A stretch of DNA of 64,000 nucleotides, taken from positions 8,556,001 through 8,620,000 of the forward strand of contig NC_026657.2 in the NCBI RefSeq assembly GCF_000004075.3. The letters run 5' to 3'. Every line of letters begins with the position of its first letter. Within the stretch, counting starts at the first letter, position 1. Positions 36,501 to 50,118 of this stretch are shown in pieces. The stretch comes from Cucumis sativus (taxonomy: Eukaryota; Streptophyta; Magnoliopsida; Cucurbitales; Cucurbitaceae). Below the pieces are notes generated by a model. It searched no databases. It worked only from the letters and a program-made list of their open reading frames with translations, and had not been told where the DNA came from. Position numbers and translations under genes: made by a program.

Positions 36501-39500
36501 CTAATTACTTGTAAAAACTATTCTGTCAAATGTATTTTATGAGTTAAGAAGTTATGTGCAGTATATGTGTGTTGTGTGTTTAAAGGTTTTGAAGTACAAA
36601 ACAAAAATTTAACTGTAGCTTAAACATCACTTTGTATAACCTGTTTGGTAAGATCACTCGATAAAATCGTGTCTATAATAAACTGACAAGAGTTTGCATT
36701 TACTTGTTTCTTGAAATCTTGAGATCCAAACCTTGTTAACTTATGTTTAATTTGTTAATGATACAGATAAATTCATGCAATGGTTACTATTGTGACGGAT
36801 TTAAGGCAAATTCTCCAAGCAAACCCATATTTTGGACAGAAAATTGGAATGGATGGTATAGTTTTCTAATTTCTAGTAGGGTTATGATTATTGTGCCATA
36901 ATTATTAATTACTATATGATCGTTTATGTGGTAATCTTTCATAAAGAAGTTGAAGTTGAAGATGCTATGAAGTACTAGTTCAGACTTTACTGTAGAAAGT
37001 TTGGTTTGAAAGAGGTCGTAATAATTTTAAGACAGACAATCATCCCTAGATAGTATTACTTTATTTTATTGGTTGGAGTTGTTTTCCTGGGTCCTCGTTT
37101 CAATTCTTCCATCATTTTTTTTTGTAATTTACCGGGCCCTACAAAATGTTGAAAGTTTAGAAGCTTGACTAAAACATTTCATGGTATAATACTGTTTGTC
37201 CCCAGCTAAACATAATTTAATAAGTTCATAAGCTCATATATCAATTTTACACGATCAAGTGCATAATTGGTTCTGTTGAAAAATTTCAGTGGCATAAACA
37301 TTTCAATTTTTTGAAGGTTTACATCATGGGGTGAGAGGTCACCCCATAGACCAGTTGAAGATCTTGCATTCTCTGTTGCCCGCTTCTTCCAACGTGAAGG
37401 GAGCTTTCAGAATTATTATATGGTATGTGAGATCAGTTGGAACATTGTCAATTACCAGATTTTAATGAAATCAAGATGGTTATGAGAATTGAACATGTCA
37501 TAGTTTTGTGCATTTTTTGAATGGTTATACATAGATTTCATGTGTCATACTACGTAACACTGTCAAGGAGTTCAACTTTTATATGTAATCATATTTCATG
37601 AGAAACACCTTTCGTTTACTAGAAAGGAACTTCAAATCGCAGGGAGTCAATAACATTCATGCCCGGTATATATTCTACTATATAATGAAATATACTTATG
37701 GCCATATCTATTTCCCAACCATATATTTATTTATATGGGAGATAATGGAATGACAGTGATAGAATTTACAATGCAAATCATGATGGAGTACTGTATTTAA
37801 AACCAGATGAAGTCATCAAAGTGAAATGAAAAGTAAAGAGAGTGGGACAACATAATTCTTTGTGATAGAATTTTTTGACGAGGCTGAAGCATTATGCACA
37901 GCACATCCCTTAGGGTTAGGATTTCATGGGGACTTCCAAACATTTCACCTTTTTTTTCTAATTAAATAGGAAGTTGAGGGCTTACTTGTAAGTTGGCTCG
38001 TGATGTTCTTTGTGGTTCTTTGTGTGTGTGTGTTCCCCCCTTTCAAATTCCTTGATGAAATTATGTATTTATGGGAAAACATTTGTTTTCCTCGAGGGAA
38101 TTTATGTATTTAATTGGAGAAAAATGTGAAATGTTTTACTTTTAGGGTTATGGAATCAACAGAATGTTTATACCCTGCATTTATTCAATGATGTAACCAA
38201 GTGTACTTCTTAACATTTGCAGTACTTTGGTGGAACAAATTTTGGCCGTACTGCTGGAGGCCCATTTTATATTACTAGCTATGATTACGACTCTCCAATT
38301 GATGAGTATGGTAGGTAACTTAGGATGAAACAGATTTTCTCTGATAAATTTTAGTTTTTAGTCGGTTACAGTCTGCTACCTTTTAATATTACCTATTCCC
38401 ATGACATTATCCTGTATTAAGCTCACAAAATCATTGTTCATAGGCTCTACTGGCAATATTTATTTTCTTCATATAGGTTTGATAAGGGAACCCAAATGGG
38501 GGCACTTGAAGGATCTGCATACTGCATTAAAGCTCTGTGAACCTGCTTTGGTGTCTGCTGACTCACCCCAGTATATTAAGTTGGGACCCAAGCAGGAGGT
38601 TTGACAATAGCTTGTGCTTTTTATGGTTTTTATTGTACTATCATCAGAAATTTTATCATCCAAATGAGTATTGAAATGGATAAATTGATAGAGAACAAGG
38701 GTTTCTAAATTCCAAAGCTCCAAACGGGTCAATACAAAAAATTTCATTTCCACAAATGTATCAATACCACCTATTTTCTATTAACAACCGAACAAGGTGA
38801 AATGCAATGTAACAGACTTTCCCATACTGACCCAATCTCCAATGAATGCCCTACCTTTTCCATGATGTGTTTATGGCAAGTTAGGCATTAGCATTCAAGT
38901 GCAGAGAACAAAAACAACCCTTTTCTTTAATGCAAGTTTTGGGCCATCTTTTCAACTCTTTTGGCTGAAAGGGTTTCCTGGATTTTTCTCTGGGGGATAC
39001 GGGACCTGATGACTTGACTCTACCTGTGACATCAATGCTGGAAAGTGGCAAGAGATCTTAAAAATGGATCACACAAACTATGCTACTTTTTGTTTGTTCC
39101 TCATTGTGTAAATCCATTCTCTCATTTACTAATTACATCCTTCCTCTTCCTCTTCCAATTGAAAGATTTTTCTTACCTTGATGTGGGCTGAAGCTGTCTT
39201 CTCCCTATTTTGTAATGAAAATATTTATTCATGCCATTTAGTGTCCAAATGATTTGAATTATTGTTTGCTGATGGATGTTTATGTAAGGCCCCAAGTTAG
39301 TCGAATATTAGAATTATTAGGAGAATATTAGTTTGGTTATTAGAAGGGGGCAAATTAGTAAATAGCTAGTTAGTTGGCTAGGGTTTTAGTTATAAATAGG
39401 GTTTTAGTGTTGAGGATGGGTGTGAAGAATTTTATGATGATTTCCTAATTCGGAATTTGGTAGAGGATTATGTTAGGACACCTCCTAACAAGAGACTCAA

Positions 39501-42500
39501 AAACACAAAGAACAAACAAGAAAACTTAAAAGCTAAAATTATATTGCAATATCATTGAAGAAATTACAATATACCTCAACACATTCTAGAGGGCTGAGAG
39601 TCCTCTCCCAAATTCCCAATTAGGAAATCACCATAAAATTCTTCACACCCATTCTCTCAACTCACTCCTACTTATAACTATAACCCTCAGTCCTCACCAA
39701 CTAATTAGCTATTTACTAATTTGCCCCCTTCTAGTTACCAAACTAATATTTTCCTAATAATCTTAATATTTGCCTAACTAGGGGCCTTACAGTTCACTGA
39801 TAAATATGAATATTATAATTCTTTCATTACTGTTTTCAGGCACATGTATACCATATGAAATCTCAAACTGATGACCTAACACTTTCAAAGCTTGGAACTC
39901 TAAGAAACTGTTCTGCCTTTCTTGCAAACATTGATGAACGTAAAGCAGTTGCTGTAAAATTTAATGGACAAACTTATAACTTACCACCATGGTCTGTTAG
40001 TATTTTACCAGACTGCCAGAACGTAGTGTTCAACACTGCAAAGGTATGATACTCATATTGGGTTTTTTACTTCGAACTTTCTTGTTAGTAATGCACAAAG
40101 GAAGAATGTGATTCAACTTTCATCTTAGAAATTGGTCTACAATGCTGTGGTAAATCTATGTAAGTCCAAGGAAAACCGAAACTATATGGGAAGTTCAGTT
40201 TCTTTCTCAGTCTTCTATAAGCTTTACCGATATATGTTGATGATGCCCTAGGAAAATTGAATCAGTACTGGTGGTTTTATTTTTTCAAGTTTCTACAATA
40301 GTTCTGATTCAGTGATAAGAAATGATGAGCATAGAGATTTTCTGATTCCAGTGTGTTGCCATTTGCTTTTGAGTTGCATACAATCTCTCTTCCCAAAGCT
40401 TCTTTTTCCGTCTCTGGATGCTTCATAATTTAACTTGAGAAGCTAAAATTGCAAATGTTGAGCAGGTTGCAGCACAGACTTCCATCAAGATATTGGAGTT
40501 GTATGCGCCCCTTTCTGCTAATGTTTCTTTGAAATTACATGCTACGGATCAGAATGAACTTTCGATAATTGCTAATTCTTGGATGACGGTAAAAGAACCC
40601 ATCGGAATTTGGAGTGATCAAAATTTTACTGTCAAGGGTATACTGGAGCATTTAAATGTTACAAAGGATCGCTCTGATTACCTTTGGTATATGACCAGGT
40701 AAATTTTCACTTAATTGATAAAATTGGAAACAAGAACACCATGCACGTGCTTGCTGAAACGTTATAAGAGAAGCGTTGTCTTACTATCACTACTGTATAC
40801 TATTACCAAACTTGATCTAACTTTAGTTTCATGCGAGTAATGAAATCTGAAACGTTATAAGTAACTAAATAAACCAATTAGAATTGAGATGGAAAACTTT
40901 CACAAGTTAAACTTAAGGAAAAAAAATCTTTGCCATGACGGTTTCTTCATTTCAAACTTAGAGGTTCTGGGCCTCAAGCCTTCTCAAGTCTTGCCAATGA
41001 AAGTTTTATTTCTAAATAAAAAGAAATTAGGCCTCAAGTCTTGGTCGATACTTGAGGAGAGTGTTGAAATTAATGTAAAAATGTTATATATTTTTTATAT
41101 TCACGATAATTATGATTTTAACATAGTATTATCCCATTTTTAGCTTTCTTTCTTTCTTTATTTTTTAGAATAAAGTTATTTAGCGCCTATGCACTTCGTG
41201 AAATACAGGATACATGTTTCCAATGATGATATCAGATTTTGGAAAGAAAGAAACATAACCCCTACAATTACGATCGATAGCGTTCGCGATGTGTTCCGTG
41301 TGTTTGTTAATGGGAAACTTACAGGTGATTGAACATGATATCTTGCACTGTATTTGATCTGTTATTTTGCGACGATCTGATGATTTGCTAATTTTAGGAA
41401 TGAGAATCGACGTAAATTAATGAACTCAAGATAACTTAATGAATCAAACATCCTATATACGTTTATTTAAAAGAAAAAAAACTGTCCTTTTTAATTTTAT
41501 TGAATCAAAATAATATAGTGCTACAACCTAGTATTAATTGTTGAATTTGAAGAATACGCTTTACGAGTTGGTGGATTTCATTCAGTTGAGCCGCATTTTC
41601 TATTTTCCAGTATCTAACCTGGAGTTTGAATAGGCACTCTTGTTTTGGTTTCCACAAATATTCCCTCTTTTTTTTTTTTTTTTCTTAATATCTAAACATA
41701 AGTCGAATTCAAATTTATGTAGTCTCTCGTTCATTATATCGATGAAAGAGGCTTTTCTTTTTTTTAAAAAAACCAAACTTATGTAATCTGCTGCATTTTT
41801 TTGGAATATTCACTGGCAGCATCACAACAGCTAGATTTGAGATGATTTAGTGGTGGCTATTTATGAAGTGCGTTGAACTTCCTTCCCATTTCTCCAGGGA
41901 TCAGTTATTTGAATCTAGTTTTGAAGAATTCCTGCCATTTTGATCAGTATTTATTTTCCTCTTTACACAAACAATTCTTTTCTATCATATATGGTAAATT
42001 TTTTAGAAAGCTTATACGAAAAAGTTTTTGGATTAAATTTCCATTTGCTGGCACTAGTAAGAAATATCTGCAAATTTGTGTCGTGTGTACATGTACTAAT
42101 CATTTCGCTAACTCTATTCCATTTTTTCTGTCATATGGAAGAAAAGGCAGTGCAATTGGTCAATGGGTGAAGTTTGTCCAGCCTGTCCAATTTCTTGAAG
42201 GATATAATGATTTGCTGTTGCTATCTCAAGCAATGGGTTTACAGGTAAAAAATTCATCTACATCTTTTCTTTTGTGGAGATCTACGTGAAACTGTGGTTT
42301 GTGGTGAGTGATGACTAGATGACCGTGTTTAATGCCATTATCGAAACTGTCTGGATTTAAATGCATTATCAATTCACTTCAAGCACACTGTGTCCTTCTC
42401 CAATGTCTCTTTAAGGTGGATACCGCCATTCCCTGTGCTTATTAGAATCCAGGTGGCCTATTCTAAAGAAGAAACATGGTGATCTAACACCGCAAAGAGG

Positions 42501-45312
42501 TAAAGGTAAATGATTAGAGAATTCAAAAGATGGAGCTCGAAGCTCATCAATTAACGTTAACCATAAAAGGAGTGTTTCTTTTCTGAATTTTGAAGGACAT
42601 TTTGATCTGCCATGAACGTCCTTAATTGGGATGAAATGGAATAGGCCTTGGTGACAATTCTGAGATAAGGATATTCAAGATACCATCCTTAGCACTGACC
42701 TTAAATTTTCTATTACAACAACGTAATCTGAACTATTTGACTTTTTTTTGTTAGTGCTCATGTTTTCTTTCTAAAAGATCTCAAGAATTAGCCATAGTAG
42801 TAAAAGGCCACTGGATTCTTCAAAATATCATTAATTTCTTCTGTTTAAACTCGAGTGGGCCCTAAACTTTTATTGAGCTGGATCCTTTCTAGGTTCAATT
42901 CTAGATTTTTTTGCTTCAGTTTAACTACATACAATTAGTTCTTCATTCTTCTGAATGCATATTTTCTTTTAAGCTAATTTTCTTATTGGTGGTATGTTCG
43001 TGGATCTTATGTATTATTTGATTTCTTTTAATCATACAATAGAATTCTGGTGCCTTCATTGAGAAAGACGGGGCAGGTATTAGAGGTCGTATAAAGCTCA
43101 CTGGATTCAAAAATGGAGATATCGATCTCTCCAAGTCCTTATGGACTTATCAGGTAATAATATTTAACAGCGATAGTTTTCTTTTAGCTTTTGGCTGAAC
43201 CTGAGTCTTAGTAGTTTAAATCTGTATTCAAATTTCTCTAGTTACATCTAGAAAGTTGTTGACATATAAAATCAAAATTTCATTTTGGCACTAGGTTGGG
43301 CTCAAGGGTGAATTCTTGAATTTCTATTCTTTAGAAGAAAATGAGAAGGCCGATTGGACCGAATTGTCAGTTGATGCTATTCCGTCAACATTCACCTGGT
43401 ACAAGGTAGATTATCCAGAGATTATCAAATAATATTGTTTATTGAAAAAAGAATCATATTTGACTGCTGTCATTTGTGTTCAGGGAGGGATCTGGAATGA
43501 CATTTTTGCATCTCTTTACCTAATAGCGTAACTTTTTGTGCTATCTTATTCTTGACCTTTTTTTTTTGCTAATCCCAACCATGGATTTTTCACTTTATGA
43601 TTCTGTTGGAAAACTCTTTATTTTCTGTTTTTACTGTATCCAGTGTCCCTATTTGGTTAGATTGATGCTGTAGGGATTTTGGTAGACAATTCTTCACAAG
43701 GAAGCTTTGTTTTGCCTATTTTCTATTTCTGGTGTATTTATATGGTCAGTTTGATGCGATAGATCATAGATGGGTTTTCTTAATTGACACTTGGGAAAAT
43801 CAGGGACCTCATTCCAAGTTCCAGCGATCCATGGAAGTTAAGTTGACCAAACATAATCTCTTCGAATTTAGAAGCTCATTTATTTTGGCTCTGGTGTAGG
43901 CGTACTTCAGTTCACCTGATGGAACCGATCCGGTCGCTATTAATCTAGGAAGCATGGGGAAGGGGCAGGCTTGGGTTAATGGCCATCATATAGGTAGATA
44001 CTGGAGTGTGGTTTCCCCAAAAGATGGCTGTCCCAGAAAATGTGACTATCGTGGTGCTTATAATTCGGGAAAGTGTGCAACAAATTGCGGGAGGCCAACA
44101 CAAAGCTGGTATGTTCGAACCTACCAAATAGCTTAAAGAATCCAAACTATGTTTCAATGATGACATATATGGCATGCGTTTGTGTGCGTGTTTGTATTGG
44201 ACGCCTATAATTCTTTAGTCTGACATTCTCTCTAATAAAAAACTGGTCTCTCCCTCTGCTTGTGGCCGTAACTAACACACCAAACCATGCAAATCTCTGT
44301 ATCAATTCTCTCTATTGTTTACATTTATTTTTTTAAATTCTCAATTTGTTTACAAGTATAAATATATATATTGAATCAGAATAGATGCTGTATTGCTTGT
44401 TAACGTTGCAAGTAAAAGTATCTTTCAGGTATCATATTCCACGCTCGTGGTTAAAGGAATCAAGCAATTTACTAGTTCTCTTCGAGGAAACGGGAGGAAA
44501 TCCGCTTGAGATTGTAGTTAAGTTGTATTCAACTGGAGTCATCTGTGGTCAAGTCTCAGAGTCTCACTATCCATCTCTTAGGAAATTGTCTAATGACTAT
44601 ATATCTGATGGAGAAACTCTCTCAAACCGTGCAAACCCGGAAATGTTCTTGCATTGTGACGATGGACATGTAATCTCCTCGGTCGAATTTGCTAGCTATG
44701 GAACTCCTCAAGGAAGTTGCAACAAGTTCTCTAGAGGTCCCTGTCATGCAACCAATTCTTTGTCCGTTGTTTCACAGGTGAGTCGTCCTCTTTTGATATT
44801 TCCAAAGAATATTATTGCATATAAGGTGAATTTTCAAGCCTAAATTGCAAATAAAAATTGTGCAAAACGTTCCATAACTACTTTTCGAATAGAAATTCAT
44901 GGAATCTGAAACAATATGGTAGTTGTGGTTCCTTGAGACTCGAGCAGTATCACATTGTTTTAAGTGACCGCCACATTTGTTCTAGGTTTTAATTTTCATC
45001 GAAAATTTTAATGTATGTTCTAAAGTAGAGAAACTTCTTAAGGTTAATAATTTTTTAATTGGATGAGATATTTTTCTTAATTTAGCCTTTCCTTTTCCTT
45101 TTAAGATCGGAAGGTAAAAAGTAACTATTTTGATTCGGATAACTGAGCCATTCAGTTTCATCTTCCCTTTCCAGGCTTGCTTAGGGAAAAATAGTTGCAC
45201 AGTTGAAATTTCAAATTCTGCATTTGGGGGCGATCCATGCCATAGCATTGTGAAGACCCTCGCTGTCGAGGCTCGATGTAGCTCAACGTCAAGTATCCAT
45301 TCCTCTGTTTGA
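33596..45312 (+). CDS. BGAL9: Beta-galactosidase 9, GH35, with C-terminal SUEL lectin domain
   Basis: Nineteen exons: 33596-33781, 34291-34386, 34478-34590, 35137-35203, 35380-35472, 36059-36202, 36767-36855, 37317-37422, 38223-38310, 38477-38598, 39840-40043, 40466-40698, 41209-41324, 42147-42244, 43043-43153, 43295-43405, 43900-44108, 44429-44777, 45175-45312; 890 residues. A signal peptide (about 1-26) targets the wall. The GH35 TIM barrel follows, with [14 protein letters not shown] (acid/base Glu189) and FWTENWNGW (nucleophile Glu258). Beta-sandwich jelly-roll domains follow ([15 protein letters not shown]), then a galactose-binding SUEL-type lectin domain from about 798 ([23 protein letters not shown]). 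Such enzymes trim terminal beta-galactosyl residues from wall pectins, xyloglucan or arabinogalactan proteins. The long, lectin-bearing form fits BGAL9 best; the number is by resemblance. Confidence 0.93.
39284..39790. repeat. Imperfect inverted repeat (foldback element) in BGAL intron 10
   Basis: Left arm 39284 to about 39467 and right arm about 39602-39790 are inverted copies, roughly 80 percent alike by eye, ending in the exact 10-bp termini GTAAGGCCCC and GGGGCCTTAC. Shared inner blocks include AGAAGGGGGCAAATTAGT and GGGTGTGAAGAATTTTATG. The 135-bp loop carries its own small palindrome TGTTAGGA-CACC-TCCTAACA at 39471-39490. No target-site duplication and no ORF seen. Could be a foldback transposon, a MITE, or two opposed LTR fragments. 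Confidence 0.8.
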
Positions 45313-47256
45313 CACGAAAACAACTAATCCTCCATTGTCTATATGTAAGTATGCTGTGTATTTACTATTATCTTAAATCATCATCGTCGATTCCATTGTA
45401 AATCTGCGATTTTATTTCTAGTTTTGGTCTTGACTGCACTTTTACAAATGAAATGAAGTTCTAAAGTACTTGAGAAAAAAAATTTAGTAAAATAGAGAAG
45501 GTTCCAAAACTAAAAGAATAAGGTTGATTTGAGAACTGTTCTATTAAATTTCTTTAAAATATGTTAGGTCAAGTTTTGAAGCCATAACCTCCATGTATTT
45601 ATTTTGTTTTCTTTTCTATTAACTTAAATCGGTTTGAAGAAAAAATCAATTCTATTCCAAATTTTTCTAACAATAAATACACAAAAATAATTTATAATCT
45701 TTAATATATCATTTTTGAAAAATTAATTGAAACTATAGTTTTATTTTATGAAAATTTAATAAATATTTCAACATTTGTTTATATATTTCAAAACTTTACA
45801 TTTCTATAATAAATATTGTTAAATTTAAACCATCTATTTTATATTATATGAATGTTAAAGTGTAGATTTAGTCTCTAAATTTTTAAAATTGTATTAAAAA
45901 TGTATTCTCTGTATAAAAGTAAAAGTGTCTAACATAAGATATAAAAAGATAAAAATATTAGTCTCGGAAAATTGTTTCTTAATTATAATTAAAGTAACTT
46001 TAAGTATAACATGAAATCAAATTAATTTTATTGAGTTTGAAAAGTTATATTGTATATAAAAAGATGTAGCATAAGAGTGTATCAAAATTTTAACAAACAA
46101 GAAAAGTAATTGAAAAAAAAAATTAGAAAGAAACTTTACAAATCATTAAAAATAAATATTCTTTTTCTTAAAAAGATCCTACAACTATATATGTATTTGT
46201 ACTAAAAGAAAAAATGTAACACTAAATTATTAAGAATGGATTGTGAAATGTTAAAAGATAAATTAATAACTAATTAGTTTTTCAAAAGGTGTTACTAATT
46301 AATTTTTATCCAATTATATTTGATTACTATATATGAAAATTTGGGTATGTCAAAAGTTTCTATAATTTTACTTTTAATTTCATCAGCTCAAGAAAATTGT
46401 AAAAATAATTAGTAAATCAACCAACACTTTGATGATAAGGTAAATTATATATTAAAAAATGTTGACTAATTAAAAATACATAACCAAAATATTATATTTT
46501 CATTATTACAAAACAATCATATATAGTTATTTGTACATAAAGCAAAACTAATTCAATTGGTTTTTAATATTCTATATTTATATTTACACTAATATTAATA
46601 ATAAATATATTTACATGGAGTAACGTTTGTGGACTTTTTAAAAAAAGAAATTTCTCCAAAAGTTTTATATTTATGAAAATTCTCCTTTTTAAAAAAAATG
46701 GTTTTTAGTTATTAAATAGATTAAAAATATATTAATAAGTTAGTTAAATCAAATAATAATTTCCATAAATGTAACCAAATCCAAAAAATATTTATGATCC
46801 AATATTTTCATAAATTTCATATTTGTCCTTGAATAATTATTTTATAAAAAATATTTGCTCTTTGACACTTGAGAGTTAAACGATGCTTCGACCTAAGGAT
46901 TAAAATATCCATCTACACGTCAATTCTTCAACGTTGATATTAAATATTCTTAATATGTTAAATCTTCTATAAACACTCATAAAAAGATAACACACAACAT
47001 GAAGGAACTCAATCACTTGAATGAATAATATTTGAAATAATATATGCATTAGCAGTAATAAATGTTTTGAATGTATTAAAGTCAAAAAGAGAACGTGGCG
47101 AACCATAATATGCCCAAAAACAAAAGCTTTACCACTAATCTGTTGGCCAAAAATGCCTCTGCCCAAACTCAAACATTTCCAATAAAAACAACAAATTCCC
47201 ACCATGGCCATTCCATCTAGAAAAAGCAAAAAACATATTCTATGCCTTCTTGCAAG
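45313..47256. other. Convergent intergenic region, BGAL to RIN4
   Basis: BGAL 3' UTR, then about 1.5 kb of very AT-rich DNA, then the minus-strand 3' UTR of the RIN4-like gene from about 47250 downward. No gene family or clear repeat structure recognised. Confidence 0.55.
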
Positions 47257-50118
47257 TCATTTTCCCCATGGAAAACAGCAACATCTCTGTAGGACAGAGG
47301 AAGAAAAATGGATCAAACTCTTTTACCAACTCCATGGAAAATAGAGAGAGAGAGAAAGAAAAGATATGTTAGTTAAATAGCACTTCTAGTTCTTCCCACC
47401 TAAAAATATTGCATGAAGTTGGCTTAGTTTAGGCTCAATTTTCAAAACAACCACACCCAACAAAACAACCACTCATATCTAATCACATCTCATCTCAAGT
47501 TGGTCAAAATATTTCTAAATCACATAATTCAGAATTACTAGTAATAAAATTTAAGCAATTAAATAGTTCAGATTCTAAGAAACCATGCAAAATCTGACCG
47601 TTTTACTTGCAAGAAAGATTCATTGAAAACTTGTTGTGTTGATCACCAATAACTCGGAAATAAGGAAGTCTTTAGATCAGGTCTTAAGCTTTTGGATTGT
47701 GATAATTTAACCATGACGTACCTTTGAGTTTTCGGCACTAGAACGACTACGAATACTAGAAACATTGGTCCCAGCTGGCAAACTTCCGTCTTCCGTTTGT
47801 CTCTCCACGCGCACTCTGGTGAAAATATTAGTGTAGTTCTCAGATGACGATGGATCGCTTTCGTCCCAGTCACCAAATTTTGGGACTGTGGCACCACGAT
47901 CAGGCTGCAACATCAAACAATAGGAGACTGTGTCATTCAAAATAATCTCATCAATAGTCATAAATCAATGGGTTGCAGTGAATTGTAGACAACTTTTGTT
48001 TTAAAAACACGTTGATATCTAAGGAACAAATCTGGAAACTAAGTCACTGAGCATTATAATGTACAAAATCTTTTCAGAACACTCTAGTTGTGAACTTAAA
48101 TACGTGAATGAAAGGAAATGAGGAAAGGTGCTACGGTTTCATTGCCCCGAGGAACAGATTGTTGACGTGATCTTCCAGGAGTTAAGGGAGCTAAACCTTC
48201 ATGACTACTTCCTCTAGGCGAACTTGAGCCTCTTCTTTCCCGTAACGGTGAAGATGGTACAACAGTTTTTGCTTCAGTCCTTGGATGCTGTCGCGAATGA
48301 AGAGGTGAATTTTCTATGCTGCATTCAGAAACTGTGCCATTTCTCATAGTCCCTTTCGATGAATTACTGGTCGAGCTGTGGTTACCTTGACGTTGATGAA
48401 GAGGCGAGTTCAAGCTAACTTGACCCATTGATCGATGGTCCAAAGGGGAATCAAGTTGTTTCTTCATATTGCTATCTTCCAAGCCCAAATCTTCTTGTGT
48501 GTGCTTTGGCCTTGATACTTGTTGACCCCGACTCTTTGCGGACTTTATACCATTATAATCCCGACCAGACAATTCCGGAGCATCATGGTGTAATGGAGAT
48601 TCAGGTTGCCTCCTCACAACACCACCCTCTTTGATTTTGTGTTGCTCATAGTTTGACCTCACTGTGTTTGAAATCTCCTCACGGTGAGGAAGAGAATCAT
48701 TTGGATTCATCCTCTCGAATTTAGCCTTTGTCGCATTGTCAAAATAGGTCGTATACGGGACATCATCCCCATCATCCCACTTACCAAATTTTGGTACTTG
48801 TGAACTCCGCTGCAGTGGGAGAAGAAAATGTTTTACTAATCTATTTTGAATCGACCAATCGTAAGCAAAGAAACTAGATTTTCGGTTTTGAGCCGGATTG
48901 CGTTCGTACACAAAGTTATGACTACTAGAAAAGTATTCTAAAATCACATGTAACACAAATATGAACCTCCTTTTAGAGATATTATAATGTGATAAAACAC
49001 TGACAGAACTACACTTTTCTCTCCAATAAAGGTAATTTCCTTCATCATCTTAGAAACTTCCTCATGAGTTTCCTTATCGTCCTTAAAAGTGCTATGGTAA
49101 CAGATCTATGAAGAGGTTACAAAACAACAATCCATGTCAAGGAAAACGAAGGTATGCAAACAGCATGAACTCTTTTATCAAAGAAGCATACAAATTTCAA
49201 AAAATGAAAAGGAAAAATTTGTAACTGCAAACAATTTCCAAATCTCATATGAAAGATGAGCATTCTCATGGTGAAAAATAAACGAATAATATTTTCTTTC
49301 CTGTCGAGAGACACATGCATATCCAGATATCAATCAAAATTCATGGCAAAAAGAAAATGAAAAACACCATTGTCAATGGTGTTATGGTATTGCAGACGAA
49401 GAGTGTATGAATAAGATATCCCACGTGAAATAAGGCAAGTAACCTTATGTAATTTAATTTGTATGAGAGGAGAAACATTCTTGACTGAATCTTTGACGAA
49501 GTCATAGAAAGATGGAAGGTGAAGAAAAAGTTCATTAAACCATAATATGTTCAAGAGACTCAGTCATGGAAAGAGAGGTTTAAAATTAGCCTAAAGGTTC
49601 AACCCATTAATTAAGATAAGCTAGAAAAGGTCAAGCCAGTTTTGGACTCCAAGACAGTCAAAACCGATTCCGTACTCTCTGAACTCGACATCAATTCAAC
49701 ATAATTCTGCATTACGACCTCCATTAACAACCACGACTCAAGAACAGAGAAACAAAGGAATCAATAGATTTAAAACAAGCAAACCAAGAAGATGAGTCGA
49801 CGTGCACATTTCAGAGGTTCGAATCCCCCGATACACACACACACACAAACACACGTAGTTCAATATGATTCTACATTACAAACTCCATAAACAGCCCGAC
49901 CTACGCATAGCTCATCTAGTTCAAGCCATACGCGAACATAACAATTCAAGGTTCGAATCATAGATCCCAGCAGTTCGCAACACATAGTAAATAAGATAAC
50001 CAAGAAATTCAGTATAAAACTTCATTATTTCAGAAACATTCAAGAGAAGAAGAAAGAAATGGTAATAAGCAAAAAATAACAAACAAAGAAGAGAGATATT
50101 TGGAACACTCACAGCCAT
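47257..50118 (-). CDS. RIN4: RIN4-like immune regulator with two NOI domains
   Basis: Minus-strand exons 50118-50113 (only ATGGCT), 48809-48135, 47904-47722 and 47286-47257 give 297 residues. Two NOI motifs are present, QVPKFGKWDD (6-15) and TVPKFGDWDE (233-242); in RIN4 these are the sites cut by the bacterial protease AvrRpt2. The second is followed by NYTNIFTRVR, where Thr252 aligns with the regulatory Thr166 of Arabidopsis RIN4. The end RCCCFPWGK has three cysteines (290-292) for palmitoylation and plasma-membrane attachment. RIN4 is a negative regulator of basal immunity guarded by NLR receptors. The middle is a long disordered segment with repeated SPLH motifs (ESPLHHD, NSPLHQR, NSPLHSR), making it longer than Arabidopsis RIN4 (211). 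Intron 1 is 1.3 kb. Confidence 0.92.
49902..49975 (+). repeat. SINE-like tRNA-derived fragment in RIN4 intron 1
   Basis: CATAGCTCATCTAGTTCAAG resembles a Pol III A-box region and is followed at a tRNA-like distance by the B-box-like GGTTCGAATC at about 49951. A second GGTTCGAATCCCCC lies at about 49815. Such heads are typical of plant SINEs. No 3' tail or target duplication could be defined. Confidence 0.35.

Noticed and set aside
49921-50118. 65-codon frame starting at the RIN4 ATG
   Set aside because: This reads through the donor after ATGGCT into intron 1; splicing to 48809 gives the conserved NOI sequence instead.
6239-50118. Functional immune gene cluster linking IRR and RIN4
   Set aside because: The two are 37 kb apart with unrelated genes between and on opposite strands; co-location is most simply chance.
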